Source: Hyphomicrobiaceae bacterium
Lineage (GTDB): Bacteria > Pseudomonadota > Alphaproteobacteria > Rhizobiales > Methyloligellaceae
Length of the DNA: 64,000 nt
Direction of reading: 5' to 3'
Assembly (NCBI GenBank): GCA_028066055.1
Contig: JALCBY010000017.1
Coordinates: forward strand, 1 to 64,000
The notes under the pieces were generated by a model, which was not told where the DNA came from, ran no database searches, and was given only the letters and a program-made list of their open reading frames with translations. The position numbers and the translations under genes were made by a program. The number at the start of each line of letters is the position of its first letter. Positions within the stretch are counted from its first letter, which is position 1. Below are positions 18,093 to 30,550 of this stretch, piece by piece.

Positions 18093-18818
18093 ATGCAGTG
18101 GTCGGATGAAGGCATCGTCCTCTCCTCACAGGCGCACGGCGAGACCAGCACCATCGTCGAGGTCCTGACACGCGAACATGGCCGGCATCTGGGGCTTGTT
18201 CACGGCGGGCGATCGAAACGTCTGCGGCCCGTTCTTCAGACCGGCAATCTCGTCCGGGCCGAATGGCGGGCAAGGCTTTCCGAACATCTCGGCAAATATG
18301 CCGTTGAATTGCTCGAAGCCCATGCCGCCCGCGTGCTCGATGACCGCGCCGCGCTCGCCGGACTGAACACGCTGACAGCACTTGCGCGGCTGCTGCCGGA
18401 ACGCGAGCCGCACCAGCCACTCTACGACGTGACCAAGCTCGTGCTGGAAGCCTTCTCGGAAGGTGAGCACTGGCCGGCACTTCTCGTCCGGTGGGAATTT
18501 GCGCTGCTTGATGAGCTCGGTTTCGGGCTCGACCTCGACGAATGCGCCGCCACGGGAACGACGGAAGATCTCATCTATGTATCCCCTAAGACCGGGCGCG
18601 CCGTCAGCCGCGGGGCCGGGGCACCCTATGCGGACAAACTGCTCGCCCTCCCGGCATTTCTCCTGCCCGGGAATGGCGGCGGCGCCAGTCCGAGCGATCG
18701 GGACGTCGCGGACGGTTTTGCGCTCACAAGCTACTTTTTTGAAAAGAATGTCTGGCAACCGCGCAACATGACACCGCCTCAGGTGCGCGAACGCCTCGTA
18801 GCCCGCTTGTGCGGCTGA
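18093..18818 (+). CDS. recO: DNA repair protein RecO
   Basis: This encodes 241 residues. It is a RecFOR mediator that loads RecA onto gapped DNA. The N-terminal OB-fold starts MQWSDEGIVLSSQAHGETSTIVEVLT and includes the characteristic GLVHGGRSKRLRP. The rest is the helical RecO domain with FALLDELGFGLDLDECAATG. It follows era by 17 bases. The tail ends normally in ERLVARLCG. Confidence 0.94.
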   Translation: MQWSDEGIVLSSQAHGETSTIVEVLTREHGRHLGLVHGGRSKRLRPVLQTGNLVRAEWRARLSEHLGKYAVELLEAHAARVLDDRAALAGLNTLTALARLLPEREPHQPLYDVTKLVLEAFSEGEHWPALLVRWEFALLDELGFGLDLDECAATGTTEDLIYVSPKTGRAVSRGAGAPYADKLLALPAFLLPGNGGGASPSDRDVADGFALTSYFFEKNVWQPRNMTPPQVRERLVARLCG

Positions 18819-18820
18819 TA

Positions 18821-18845
18821 TGCGCGGGGTGTAATCCGCCGCGCA
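18821..18845. other. Hairpin between recO and parC
   Basis: TGCGCGG (18821-18827) and CCGCGCA (18839-18845) form a 7-base GC-rich perfect inverted repeat around an 11-base loop, three bases after the recO stop. There is no T-run afterwards, so it is not a classical intrinsic terminator. It may protect mRNA ends or attenuate read-through into parC. Confidence 0.35.
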
Positions 18846-18886
18846 AGGGCGTTGTGCGACTCACTTGCTTGAGCTAATCGTGGACT

Positions 18887-21124
<2,238 letters not shown>

Positions 21125-21157
21125 GCGGAAACCGAAACGCTCCAGAGTGAAACGCAA

Positions 21158-21607
21158 ATGCACGTATCGCTGAGACAAGCACGTGCCGAAGACGCCGCAC
21201 ACGTGCGTGCGCTCATCCGCGCCGCTTACGGCATGTATGTGCCGCGCATGGACCGGGAGCCCGCGCCAATGTTGGCAGACTATGAGGCACTCGTGGCGGA
21301 CGGTGTTGTCACGGTCGCCTGGGTCGGCGACATGATCGCAGGCGCGTTAATTTGCTATCCGCGCGACCATGCCCTGCATGTGGAAAATGTCGGCGTGAAC
21401 CCGGACTTTCAGGGCCACGGGATCGGCAAGCTGCTGATGCGCGAGGCGGAGGATCAGACACGTGCCCACGGCCTGAGCAAAATCGAACTCTACACGAATG
21501 AGGTCATGACGGAGAACATCCCGTTCTACGAGGCGCTGGGTTATGTGATCGTCAACCGTGCGGAACAGGACGGGTATCAGCGCATCTTTTTTGAAAAAGA
21601 GCTCTAG
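21158..21607 (+). CDS. GNAT family N-acetyltransferase
   Basis: This encodes 149 residues. The GNAT acetyl-CoA-binding signature is clear in VGVNPDFQGHGIGKLLMREAE (about 82-102), and the C-terminal IPFYEALGYVIVNR motif is conserved. The substrate is unknown. The stop codon (21605-21607) directly abuts a large palindromic element, and the next gene is convergent. Confidence 0.88.
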   Translation: MHVSLRQARAEDAAHVRALIRAAYGMYVPRMDREPAPMLADYEALVADGVVTVAWVGDMIAGALICYPRDHALHVENVGVNPDFQGHGIGKLLMREAEDQTRAHGLSKIELYTNEVMTENIPFYEALGYVIVNRAEQDGYQRIFFEKEL

Positions 21608-21697
21608 GTATTAAGGGGACAGTTTACTTAATTCAGCCTATATCTTGAATGACTCTACGAGTCGGATCGCGAATTAAGTAAACTGTCCCCTTAATAC
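21608..21697. repeat. Palindromic element, copy 1 (25-bp arms, REP/MITE-like)
   Basis: The left arm starts ATTAAGGGGACAGTTTACTT (21610-21634), and the right arm at 21671-21695 is its exact 25-base reverse complement. Two extra base pairs extend the outer end (21608-21697). The 36-base centre contains a second hairpin GACTC-TAC-GAGTC. A second copy lies at 62237-62323 in the opposite orientation. Copy 1 occupies the tail-to-tail gap between the GNAT gene and the Ate/Bpt gene. Ends of this kind are, to my recollection, associated with REP-type (Y1, RAYT) transposases; no such gene is in the window. Confidence 0.85.
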
Positions 21698-21725
21698 TAA
21701 TACCGTGTAGATCCGGTGCGGAGAT

Positions 21726-22490
21726 CTATCCTTGCTGGCGCATCCAGCCGTCCGACGTCAGGAATTCCTGCGGGCCGAAACGGGTCTTGTAGCCCATCTT
21801 CGGCGAACCCTCGATCCAGTAGCCGAGATAGACATAGGGCAGGCCGAGTTGCTGTGCAAAGTCCACATGCTCGAGGATCATGTGGGTGCCCAGACTGCGC
21901 GCGGAAAGCGCGGGATCGAAAAAGCTGTAGACCATCGAGATGCCATCGCTCAGCTGGTCGCACAGGGCCGCGGCCACCAGGACGCGCTCGTCGCTGTCTT
22001 CGTAAAAATCGGAATCTTCCGGCAATGAGCTCGCCGGCACCCGGTATTCGGTGAGGAACGTGTTGACGACGCTGTCCTCGATCATCATCGCGTAATCGAG
22101 GACCGTCATGTCGGCCATGCCGCCGTCGCCGTGACGGCGATCGATATAGGACCGGAACAGCGAATACTGTTCCGATGTCGGCACCGGGCCGCAGCGCCGG
22201 ATATTCAGATCACGGTTCAACTGCCGAACCCGCTTGAAGCTGCGCCTCGGTTCGAACTCGTCGACGACGATGCGTACGGGCACGCATGCCGTGCAGCCGT
22301 CGCAGTAGGGCGTATAGGCGATGTTCTGGCTGCGCCGGAACCCGCCCTTGAGCAGCCGGTCGATCAGCTTGCCGGAACGGCCATGCGAAAGATGTGTGAA
22401 CAGCTTGCGTTCCAGACGTCCGGGAAGGTAGGGGCAGGGCTGCGCCGTCGTGATGTAGAATTGCGGAAAATCGGTCTTGTGTTCGCTCAC
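21726..22490 (-). CDS. bpt: Aspartate/glutamate leucyltransferase (Ate/Bpt-type)
   Basis: This encodes 254 residues. It adds an amino acid, mostly leucine in bacterial Bpt, to the N-terminus of proteins starting with Asp or Glu as part of N-end-rule degradation. The N-terminal Cys-containing YTPYCDGCTACVPVRI is the hallmark. The C-terminal ATE fold shows YVYLGYWIEGSPKMGYKTRF. Both segments are complete. It has a GC-rich neighbour on the other side but no clear operon partner. Confidence 0.93.
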   Translation of the reverse strand: MSEHKTDFPQFYITTAQPCPYLPGRLERKLFTHLSHGRSGKLIDRLLKGGFRRSQNIAYTPYCDGCTACVPVRIVVDEFEPRRSFKRVRQLNRDLNIRRCGPVPTSEQYSLFRSYIDRRHGDGGMADMTVLDYAMMIEDSVVNTFLTEYRVPASSLPEDSDFYEDSDERVLVAAALCDQLSDGISMVYSFFDPALSARSLGTHMILEHVDFAQQLGLPYVYLGYWIEGSPKMGYKTRFGPQEFLTSDGWMRQQG

Positions 22491-22539
22491 TGGTTTTCCG
22501 GTCCCTCAAGGTGCATTTACGTCTTCCGAACGACAGGCA

Positions 22540-24396
22540 CTACATAGAAAAGTAAAGCGGCGCAAAGAAAGAATAGGCGAGCCATATAAGGACGATCAAG
22601 GGCAACCCGGCAATCATGAAGTCGCGAAAGCGATAATGCCCCGGCCCCATGACGATCAGGTTGGTCTGATAGGCGATGGGCGTCGCGAATGAACAGTTGA
22701 GCGCGAAGATCAGCCCGTAAACGAACGGCATCGGGTCGGCGCCGATCTGGTTTGCCGCACTCACCACGATGGGCGCGAACAGGGCGCCCGTCGCGTGGTT
22801 GCTCAGGAAATTTGTGAGAATGGCCACGAGCAGAAACAGGGCGGACAGCAGCACCACGGGCCCATGGCCGGAGAAAATGGAGACAACCTTCCGGGCGAGG
22901 AATTCCGCACCCCCGGTCGCTTCCAGCGCTACCGCCATGGCGAATGCGGCACCGATCAGGAGGAAAATGCGCCCGTCGAAGGCCCGCGCGGCCTGCGGCA
23001 CGGTCAAAGCCCCCACCAGAACCATGCCGATGGCGCCCGAAATGGCGGCGATCGAGATCGGCACGAAGCCGCTTGCTGCGCCGAGAATCATCGCCGTGAA
23101 GACGATCATCGCGCTTTTGGCATGATGCGGCACGGGCAGTTCGGCGCGCGAACGCGCTAGCAGCAACAGGTCGCGATGGTCGCGCAGGTTGCGGACCGCC
23201 TGCGGCGTTCCAAGCAAAAGCAGGACATCTCCCGCGATCAGGCGAATCTTGTGAAACGGATCATGCATCATCCGGCTGTGACGCTCGATACCGAGCAATG
23301 TGCACCCCGTATCGAAGCGGAACCGTTCGGGACGCAATGCGCGGCCGATGCGCGGCGACCCCGGCGCGATGACGACCTCGGTCATGATCAGGCGCTCGCG
23401 TTCCCCGCCCTGGACGGGTTCCGCGTCGTCCGGATGCTCTTCCGCCTGTGCGAGATCGCCGATGACGGAGCGGTCTCGGGCAATCGCCTCCATGAGGTTG
23501 CGCCGCGTCGCGGCAATCATCAGCACATCGCCTCGCTGCAGCGTGAGATCCTCGAATGGCGGCAGGACGGACCGGCCCTCGCGCTGGACCAGCTTCACGG
23601 TCATCTGGTGCAGGCCGGGAAACAGCCCCGCCACGGATTTTATGCCGATCCAGGGGTGGCCCTCATTGAGCGTGATCTGCGCAATGAAATGCTTGCCGCG
23701 CTCTCCATCGGTCTGCCCCAGAACCGGGCTCGGTTTGATCAGACGGGGAATGACGAAGATGACGTAGAGGGCGCCGATGCCGGCGAGCAGCAGGCCCGGC
23801 ACGGTGAAATCAAAGAAGTTGATTGTGGGAATGTCGTTGGCCTCCGCAACGGTTGCCGCGACCAGGTTTGCCGACGAACCGATCAGCGTGGTCATACCGC
23901 CGAGGATGGCGATGAAACTAAGCGGCATCAGCACATGCGCCGCCGTCTTGCCGAGGCGCGCGGCAAGCGCGCTCAGGATCGGAATGAACAGGATTACGAC
24001 GGGTGTGTTGTTCAGGAAGGCGCTGAGCAGCGCGGCAATGACCAGAATGGTCGGCAGCGCGGCGGCCGGGGCAATCTTGATCAGTCCGCGAAAAATCTCC
24101 GTCGATTTCTCGATCGTTCCGGTCTGGATCAGCGCCTGGCCGACCATGAGCAGGGCGAGGATCGTGAAAACGACCGGGTTGGCGAAACCGGCCAGCAGCG
24201 TCGTGATGTTGACCGGGGTCGGCCCCGCCGTCACGTTCAAGGGGAAGAAGTGAAACAGGGCGAGCAGCGCAAGCACTGTCAACCCTGCTGAGAGTTCCAG
24301 CGGAATACGCTCGATGGCGAACAGAATGACGGCGGCGAGAATGATCGCGAACGTGACCCACATGTGGGCCTGTTCGATGCCGGGAAGCAAACTCAT
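22540..24396 (-). CDS. SLC13-family permease with RCK_C (TrkA_C) domains
   Basis: This encodes 618 residues. Two blocks of hydrophobic helices (about residues 8-210 and 420-618) carry the anion-symporter helices, for example LNNTPVVILFIPIL and LSNHATGALFAPIV. They flank a soluble middle (about 215-410) with two RCK_C-like units (MLIAATRRNLMEAI and LLLLGTPQAVRNLRDH). This arrangement belongs to the SLC13/DASS family with regulatory domains. The substrate (dicarboxylate, sulfate or similar) cannot be told. Confidence 0.87.
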   Translation of the reverse strand: MSLLPGIEQAHMWVTFAIILAAVILFAIERIPLELSAGLTVLALLALFHFFPLNVTAGPTPVNITTLLAGFANPVVFTILALLMVGQALIQTGTIEKSTEIFRGLIKIAPAAALPTILVIAALLSAFLNNTPVVILFIPILSALAARLGKTAAHVLMPLSFIAILGGMTTLIGSSANLVAATVAEANDIPTINFFDFTVPGLLLAGIGALYVIFVIPRLIKPSPVLGQTDGERGKHFIAQITLNEGHPWIGIKSVAGLFPGLHQMTVKLVQREGRSVLPPFEDLTLQRGDVLMIAATRRNLMEAIARDRSVIGDLAQAEEHPDDAEPVQGGERERLIMTEVVIAPGSPRIGRALRPERFRFDTGCTLLGIERHSRMMHDPFHKIRLIAGDVLLLLGTPQAVRNLRDHRDLLLLARSRAELPVPHHAKSAMIVFTAMILGAASGFVPISIAAISGAIGMVLVGALTVPQAARAFDGRIFLLIGAAFAMAVALEATGGAEFLARKVVSIFSGHGPVVLLSALFLLVAILTNFLSNHATGALFAPIVVSAANQIGADPMPFVYGLIFALNCSFATPIAYQTNLIVMGPGHYRFRDFMIAGLPLIVLIWLAYSFFAPLYFSM

Positions 24397-24462
24397 GCTC
24401 GCGATAGTAGGGCAGAATCAGCCTCCTATCGCCACCAAACTGCTGGGCATGTGGATAGTTCG

Positions 24463-24996
24463 CTAGAGACGCCGGTAAAGGTCCGCGCGCTCATCTGAAT
24501 TGATCACGACCGTACCCGCCAGAAAGTCGTGGAGGCAGCGCTTGCGCGCATTGAACGGCGCGATCAGCAGCACAAAGGGCGTAAGGAACACGACCGAGAC
24601 ATAGTAGAGCACGGCGTGAAATGCGGCGAGCAGCGCGTACATGGGTGCGCCGTACCAGGTGCGCATCTGCAAATCCGTTGCTCGCATGCCAATGGTCGCG
24701 GACTGCGGCCCGCTCAGCGTGATAGCATTATAGGTGAGGGCGATCACCGGAAATGCGAGCCCGAACAGCAACCAGGCCAAACCGAGCGTGAAAATGCCGG
24801 CAACCAGCAGAAAAACGTAGGCCAGAATGGTCAGCGCGAAAATGATCACGACATCGATGATGAAAGCCATGACGCGGCGGCCCAGAACGCCTTCGAAATA
24901 CTCGCTCTGAGTGACCGGGTCATACGCATGCGGCTTGTCCGCGGCCTCGAAACTCACATCGCGCGGGGCTTGATTGGGGGCCGGCTCTATCGCCAT
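24463..24996 (-). CDS. RDD family membrane protein
   Basis: This encodes 177 residues from ATG at 24996, which is preferred over an in-frame upstream start at 25032; AGGAGG lies 11 bases before it. After a polar N-terminus, GRRVMAFIIDVVIIFALTIL starts the RDD domain, with three or four helices up to residue 160. The soluble tail ends LHDFLAGTVVINSDERADLYRRL, a common RDD ending. The biochemical role is unknown. It is on the same strand as the SLC13 gene upstream and ilvA downstream in coordinate order. Confidence 0.82.
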   Translation of the reverse strand: MAIEPAPNQAPRDVSFEAADKPHAYDPVTQSEYFEGVLGRRVMAFIIDVVIIFALTILAYVFLLVAGIFTLGLAWLLFGLAFPVIALTYNAITLSGPQSATIGMRATDLQMRTWYGAPMYALLAAFHAVLYYVSVVFLTPFVLLIAPFNARKRCLHDFLAGTVVINSDERADLYRRL

Positions 24997-25084
24997 GGGA
25001 TTATGCACCTCCTGAATCCGTGATTGGTTCACCCCTTAGATGGTGACGACGGGATTGAAGGGCAAGAGCTTTCAGAATCGGACG

Positions 25085-26347
25085 CTAATATGCGCCGAAG
25101 TCACCGTCGGCGCCGGAGCGCCTTTCGACCTCGAACCCGGCTTCGCGCATCTTGTCCATCACCTTCGCGGCATGTGCCGCGTCCTTGGTCTCGATCACGA
25201 TATCCAGCGTTGCCCCCTTGGCCGGCACATCGAGAAATGTCCGCCGGTGCGAGACCTCCAGAATGTTGGCGCCTGCCTTGCCGAGCATGGATGCGATCGT
25301 TCCGAGCACGCCGGGCTGATCGGTGATATTGAGCCGCAGCGAGACGATCTTCTCCTCATACTCAAGCCCCCGCACCACGATGGAGGCGAGCATCCGGGGA
25401 TCGATGTTCCCGCCGGTCAGCACCAGCCCGATTTTCCTGCCCTGGAACCGGTCCGGCTCTTTCGAGATCGCGGCAAGTCCCGATGCGCCGGCACCTTCGG
25501 ACATGGTCTTCTGAACTGTGAGCAGTGTACAGATGGCGCGCTCGATCGCCGCCTCGTCGACGAGGATGATGTCCGAAACCAGATCGCGGACGATCGGCAG
25601 GGTGAGATCTCCCACCTTCTTGACCGCAATGCCTTCCGCAAGCGTCTGTCCTCCGCAGACAGGTTCTTCATCACGGACCCCGTGGTGCATCGACGGGAAA
25701 TATTCCGCCTCGACGCCGATGATCTCGATGCCGGGTTTCAGGGCCTTGGCGGCAACGGCGCATCCCGCAATCAGGCCGCCGCCGCCGACCGGCACCACGA
25801 TCATGTCGAGATCCGGCTGATCAGCGAGCATCTCTACACCGACAGTGCCCTGGCCGGTAATCACCAGCGGATCGTCATACGGGTGGACGAATGTGAGATT
25901 GCGCTCGGCGGCGATGATGTCCGCCGTCTCCCGCGATTCGGCGATGGTTTCGCCAGCGAGGACCACCTCCGCGCCGAGGGCTTCCGTATTTCCAACCTTC
26001 ACAAAGGGCGTGCCCTCCGGCATCACGATCAGGGCAGGGATGCCAAGCCGGCTCGCGTGATAGGCAACCGCCTGAGCGTGATTTCCGGCCGAAATCGCGA
26101 TAACGCCGCGTTTGCGCTCGTCACCGCTCAGGGAATCCAGTTTCAGGTATGCGCCGCGATCCTTGAAGGAATTGGTGAATTGAAGATTCTCATACTTGAT
26201 GAAGATCTCCGCGCCGGTAAGCGCGGAGAGCTTGGGCGCCGCGATCAACGGCGTGCGCACAACATGCCCTTTGAGGGTCTTGGCCGCGCTTTCGATTTCC
26301 GCCAGCGTCGTGGCGTATGCGGGCGGCGGCTTCTCGGCAATCGCCAC
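25085..26347 (-). CDS. ilvA: Threonine ammonia-lyase
   Basis: This encodes 420 residues. A PLP enzyme deaminating threonine to 2-oxobutanoate, the entry to isoleucine. The Schiff-base Lys62 is in NSFKDRGA, the phosphate-binding tetraglycine is GGGGLIAG, and the C-terminal ACT domain (about 345-420) begins VSLRLNITDQPG. GTG at 26347 is chosen because it starts two bases after the hemB stop; the frame open to 26389 runs into hemB. A single ACT-type domain indicates the short form of the enzyme. It is co-oriented with hemB and probably co-transcribed. Confidence 0.93.
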   Translation of the reverse strand: MAIAEKPPPAYATTLAEIESAAKTLKGHVVRTPLIAAPKLSALTGAEIFIKYENLQFTNSFKDRGAYLKLDSLSGDERKRGVIAISAGNHAQAVAYHASRLGIPALIVMPEGTPFVKVGNTEALGAEVVLAGETIAESRETADIIAAERNLTFVHPYDDPLVITGQGTVGVEMLADQPDLDMIVVPVGGGGLIAGCAVAAKALKPGIEIIGVEAEYFPSMHHGVRDEEPVCGGQTLAEGIAVKKVGDLTLPIVRDLVSDIILVDEAAIERAICTLLTVQKTMSEGAGASGLAAISKEPDRFQGRKIGLVLTGGNIDPRMLASIVVRGLEYEEKIVSLRLNITDQPGVLGTIASMLGKAGANILEVSHRRTFLDVPAKGATLDIVIETKDAAHAAKVMDKMREAGFEVERRSGADGDFGAY

Positions 26348-26348
26348 G

Positions 26349-28471
<2,123 letters not shown>

Positions 28472-28593
28472 CAATTGCGCTCTATGCCGGCTGCGGTGAA
28501 TTGTCTTAAACACGGCACGGCGCCTTGAGGATTTGCCGCGCCGGTGTATAGCTCCAAACCGCCCGATTGAAGGCATGTATGAGATGGGGACTC

Positions 28594-29658
28594 ATGAGCA
28601 AAAACCAAGACATACTGCTGGAACAGCGCGACAGATGCGGCGTCGCCACGCTGAACAGGCCAAAGGCGCTCAATGCCCTGAACTACGGCATGATCGCCGA
28701 TCTGGAGGCGTCCTACATCAAATGGGCCATCGATCCCTACATTTACGGCACGGTGTTGAGATCGGCATCGGACCGCGCCTTCTGCAGCGGCGGTGACCTC
28801 AAGGCCATCTACGAGGCGAAGTCGTCGGGAAACATCGATACGATCCTGGAGAAGTATACCAGCGAGTACCAGCACAACTGGACGCTCGACCGGTTCATGA
28901 AGCCCCACGTGGCGCTGATGGACGGGATCGTGTTCGGCGGCGGCGTCGGCGCCTCGCTCTACGGCACCCACAAGGTCGCCGGCGAAAACTACAGCTTTGC
29001 CATGCCCGAGGTCCGGATCGGCTTCTTTCCCGATGTCGGCGCAACCTATTTCCTGCCGCGGATGCCGGGCCAGATCGGGCTTTATCTCGCCCTGACCGGA
29101 AATGCGATCAATCGCGCCGACGCCTATGCGCTGGGACTGCTGACCCATTGTATCGATGCGTCCGAGTTCGATGCCATTTGCGACGCCATGTCCGACGCGG
29201 AACCCATCGACCCTGTGCTCGACAGCCGTCATGTCGATCCGGGGCCGTCGAAGCTTCTGGAGATGCAATATCAGATCGACCGGCACTTCTCGCATGCATC
29301 GGTCGAGGAAATCCTCGCCTCCCTCGACGCGGCGAATGGCGATGAAAAGGAGTGGGCGGCGGATACTGCCGCCACAATCCGCAAAAATTCGCCGCTCAGC
29401 CTGAAGGTGGCGTTCCGCCAGGTTACGGCCTTCGGGCTCCTGTCGCTCGATGCCGCATTGATCATCGAGGCGCGGGTCGCATACGCCTTTCTGACCGGGG
29501 ATGAGCTTTACGAGGGTGTTCGCGCCCTGCTGGTGGAGAAGGACGGCAAACCGAAATGGTCTCCACGCAGCCTGGAGAAGGTCAGCGATGACGTGGTGGA
29601 CGCCATTTTTGCCGGAAAAGACGTCCCGGGCTTCAGGCCGGCGAACCCGTTTGCCTGA
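28594..29658 (+). CDS. Enoyl-CoA hydratase/isomerase family protein (3-hydroxyisobutyryl-CoA hydrolase-type)
   Basis: This encodes 354 residues. The crotonase fold is seen in ATLNRPKALNALN, and the oxyanion-hole segments FCSGGDLKAIYEA and MDGIVFGGGVGAS. The ECH_2 C-terminal half is present (PEVRIGFFPDVGATYFLPRMPG), as in 3-hydroxyisobutyryl-CoA hydrolase of valine breakdown; this length and the second half favour the hydrolase over simple hydratases. ATG at 28594 is favoured; upstream in-frame starts add only 9 residues. The gene is divergent from the extensin-like gene and ends 15 bases before a TCCGTATACGGA palindrome. Confidence 0.85.
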   Translation: MSKNQDILLEQRDRCGVATLNRPKALNALNYGMIADLEASYIKWAIDPYIYGTVLRSASDRAFCSGGDLKAIYEAKSSGNIDTILEKYTSEYQHNWTLDRFMKPHVALMDGIVFGGGVGASLYGTHKVAGENYSFAMPEVRIGFFPDVGATYFLPRMPGQIGLYLALTGNAINRADAYALGLLTHCIDASEFDAICDAMSDAEPIDPVLDSRHVDPGPSKLLEMQYQIDRHFSHASVEEILASLDAANGDEKEWAADTAATIRKNSPLSLKVAFRQVTAFGLLSLDAALIIEARVAYAFLTGDELYEGVRALLVEKDGKPKWSPRSLEKVSDDVVDAIFAGKDVPGFRPANPFA

Positions 29659-29682
29659 TTTCGACGCCCATCCGTATACGGA
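29651..29682 (+). promoter_or_regulatory. Putative ldtR promoter with palindromic -10/operator
   Basis: TTGCCT (29651-29656), 17 bases, and GTATAC (29674-29679) form a plausible promoter. The -10 sits inside the perfect 12-base palindrome TCCGTATACGGA (29671-29682). A palindrome over the -10 of a MarR-family gene is a likely autoregulation site. The -35 overlaps the last codons of the upstream gene. The motif was not found before ldtP by eye. Confidence 0.35.
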
Positions 29683-29710
29683 ATTTTAAGCTTTCCTCTT
29701 AAGCCGATTT

Positions 29711-29773
29711 TAGCCTGCCTCGCGTAGTCTCCGCCCGCATAAGGGGAGACTTACAAACAAAAGAGGCAGGTTA
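29711..29773 (+). promoter_or_regulatory. ldtR leader hairpin that can hide the Shine-Dalgarno sequence
   Basis: CCTGCCTC (29714-29721) is exactly complementary to GAGGCAGG (29763-29770), which is the ldtR Shine-Dalgarno, two bases before the ATG. Adding a G-U and two A-U pairs extends the stem to 11 pairs and includes the first base of the start codon. A second perfect 7-base stem, AGTCTCC (29726-29732) with GGAGACT (29745-29751), is nested within. Folded, this would block ribosome entry. Confidence 0.55.
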
Positions 29774-30279
29774 TGAGCGTCGCATATGACATGACTCATG
29801 AGGAACCGGTCGAGAACAACGATATCAAGGACCAGTACCTCAAATCGCTCCGGATGATCGAGCGGCTGCACCGGCTGTTGCTCGACGTCATCAAGGATGA
29901 ATTCGAGCGTCTCGGACATTCGGAGGTGAACAGCGTGCAGGCTTTGCTGCTGTTCAACATAGGGGATGCGGAGTTGACGGCAGGTGAGCTGAGAAGCCGT
30001 GGTTACTATCTCGGCTCGAACGTGTCGTACAACCTGAAAAAGCTGGTTGAGGCCGGGTATATCCATCACCAGCGTTCGACGAACGACCGCCGTTCGGTAC
30101 GGGTCAGTTTGACGGACAAGGGCAAGGAGATCTGCCAGGTGATCAACGATCTTTACGACCGGCAGATGAAGTCGCTCGAAAAGGTTGGTGGCGTCAATGA
30201 CGCAGATCTCGATGCCATGAATGATTCGCTGTTCCGCCTGGAACGCTTCTGGGGTGATCAGATCCGCTATCGTCTCTGA
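29773..30279 (+). CDS. ldtR: MarR-family transcriptional regulator LdtR
   Basis: This encodes 168 residues. A winged-helix MarR protein; the recognition helix lies near YYLGSNVSYNLKKLVEAGYI, followed by the wing HHQRSTNDRRSVRVSLTDKG. LdtR of Liberibacter and Sinorhizobium controls an adjacent L,D-transpeptidase gene, and that arrangement is seen here with ldtP downstream. ATG at 29773 follows GAGGCAGG. The leader and palindrome described separately make autoregulation likely. An intrinsic terminator follows, so ldtP has its own promoter. Confidence 0.88.
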   Translation: MSVAYDMTHEEPVENNDIKDQYLKSLRMIERLHRLLLDVIKDEFERLGHSEVNSVQALLLFNIGDAELTAGELRSRGYYLGSNVSYNLKKLVEAGYIHHQRSTNDRRSVRVSLTDKGKEICQVINDLYDRQMKSLEKVGGVNDADLDAMNDSLFRLERFWGDQIRYRL

Positions 30280-30303
30280 TCTGATACATCTGTCAGCCAA
30301 CTG

Positions 30304-30342
30304 CACCCTCGGGGCCGTGAATTCCCCGGGGGTTTTTCTTTT
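30304..30342 (+). terminator. Intrinsic terminator after ldtR
   Basis: CCCTCGGGG (30306-30314) pairs with CCCCGGGGG (30324-30332) through nine pairs with one U-G, around a 9-base loop. It is followed by a T-rich run TTTTTCTTTT (30333-30342), a classical rho-independent terminator 27 bases after the ldtR stop. Confidence 0.8.
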
Positions 30343-30550
30343 CCGGCAGGGCTCGCGAATTTTCGCCAAATTCCGGTGCCAATGTGCGATTCCCTGCCGA
30401 AGAAGAACCTGCCGCACATATGGTCAATCTCACGACGCATAACGAAAATGAGACACATGGTCGGGCTTTGTTAACCTCCGGGAGCCTATGGTAATGGGGC
30501 AGCGCGTCGTATTGCTGCCCGGATGGGGTCCGGAAGTGAGGACAGGAAAA

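Noticed and set aside
23176..24291. A 371-codon plus-strand frame opposite the SLC13 transporter
   Set aside because: Full of charged residues without domains; the opposite strand carries clear transmembrane and RCK motifs.
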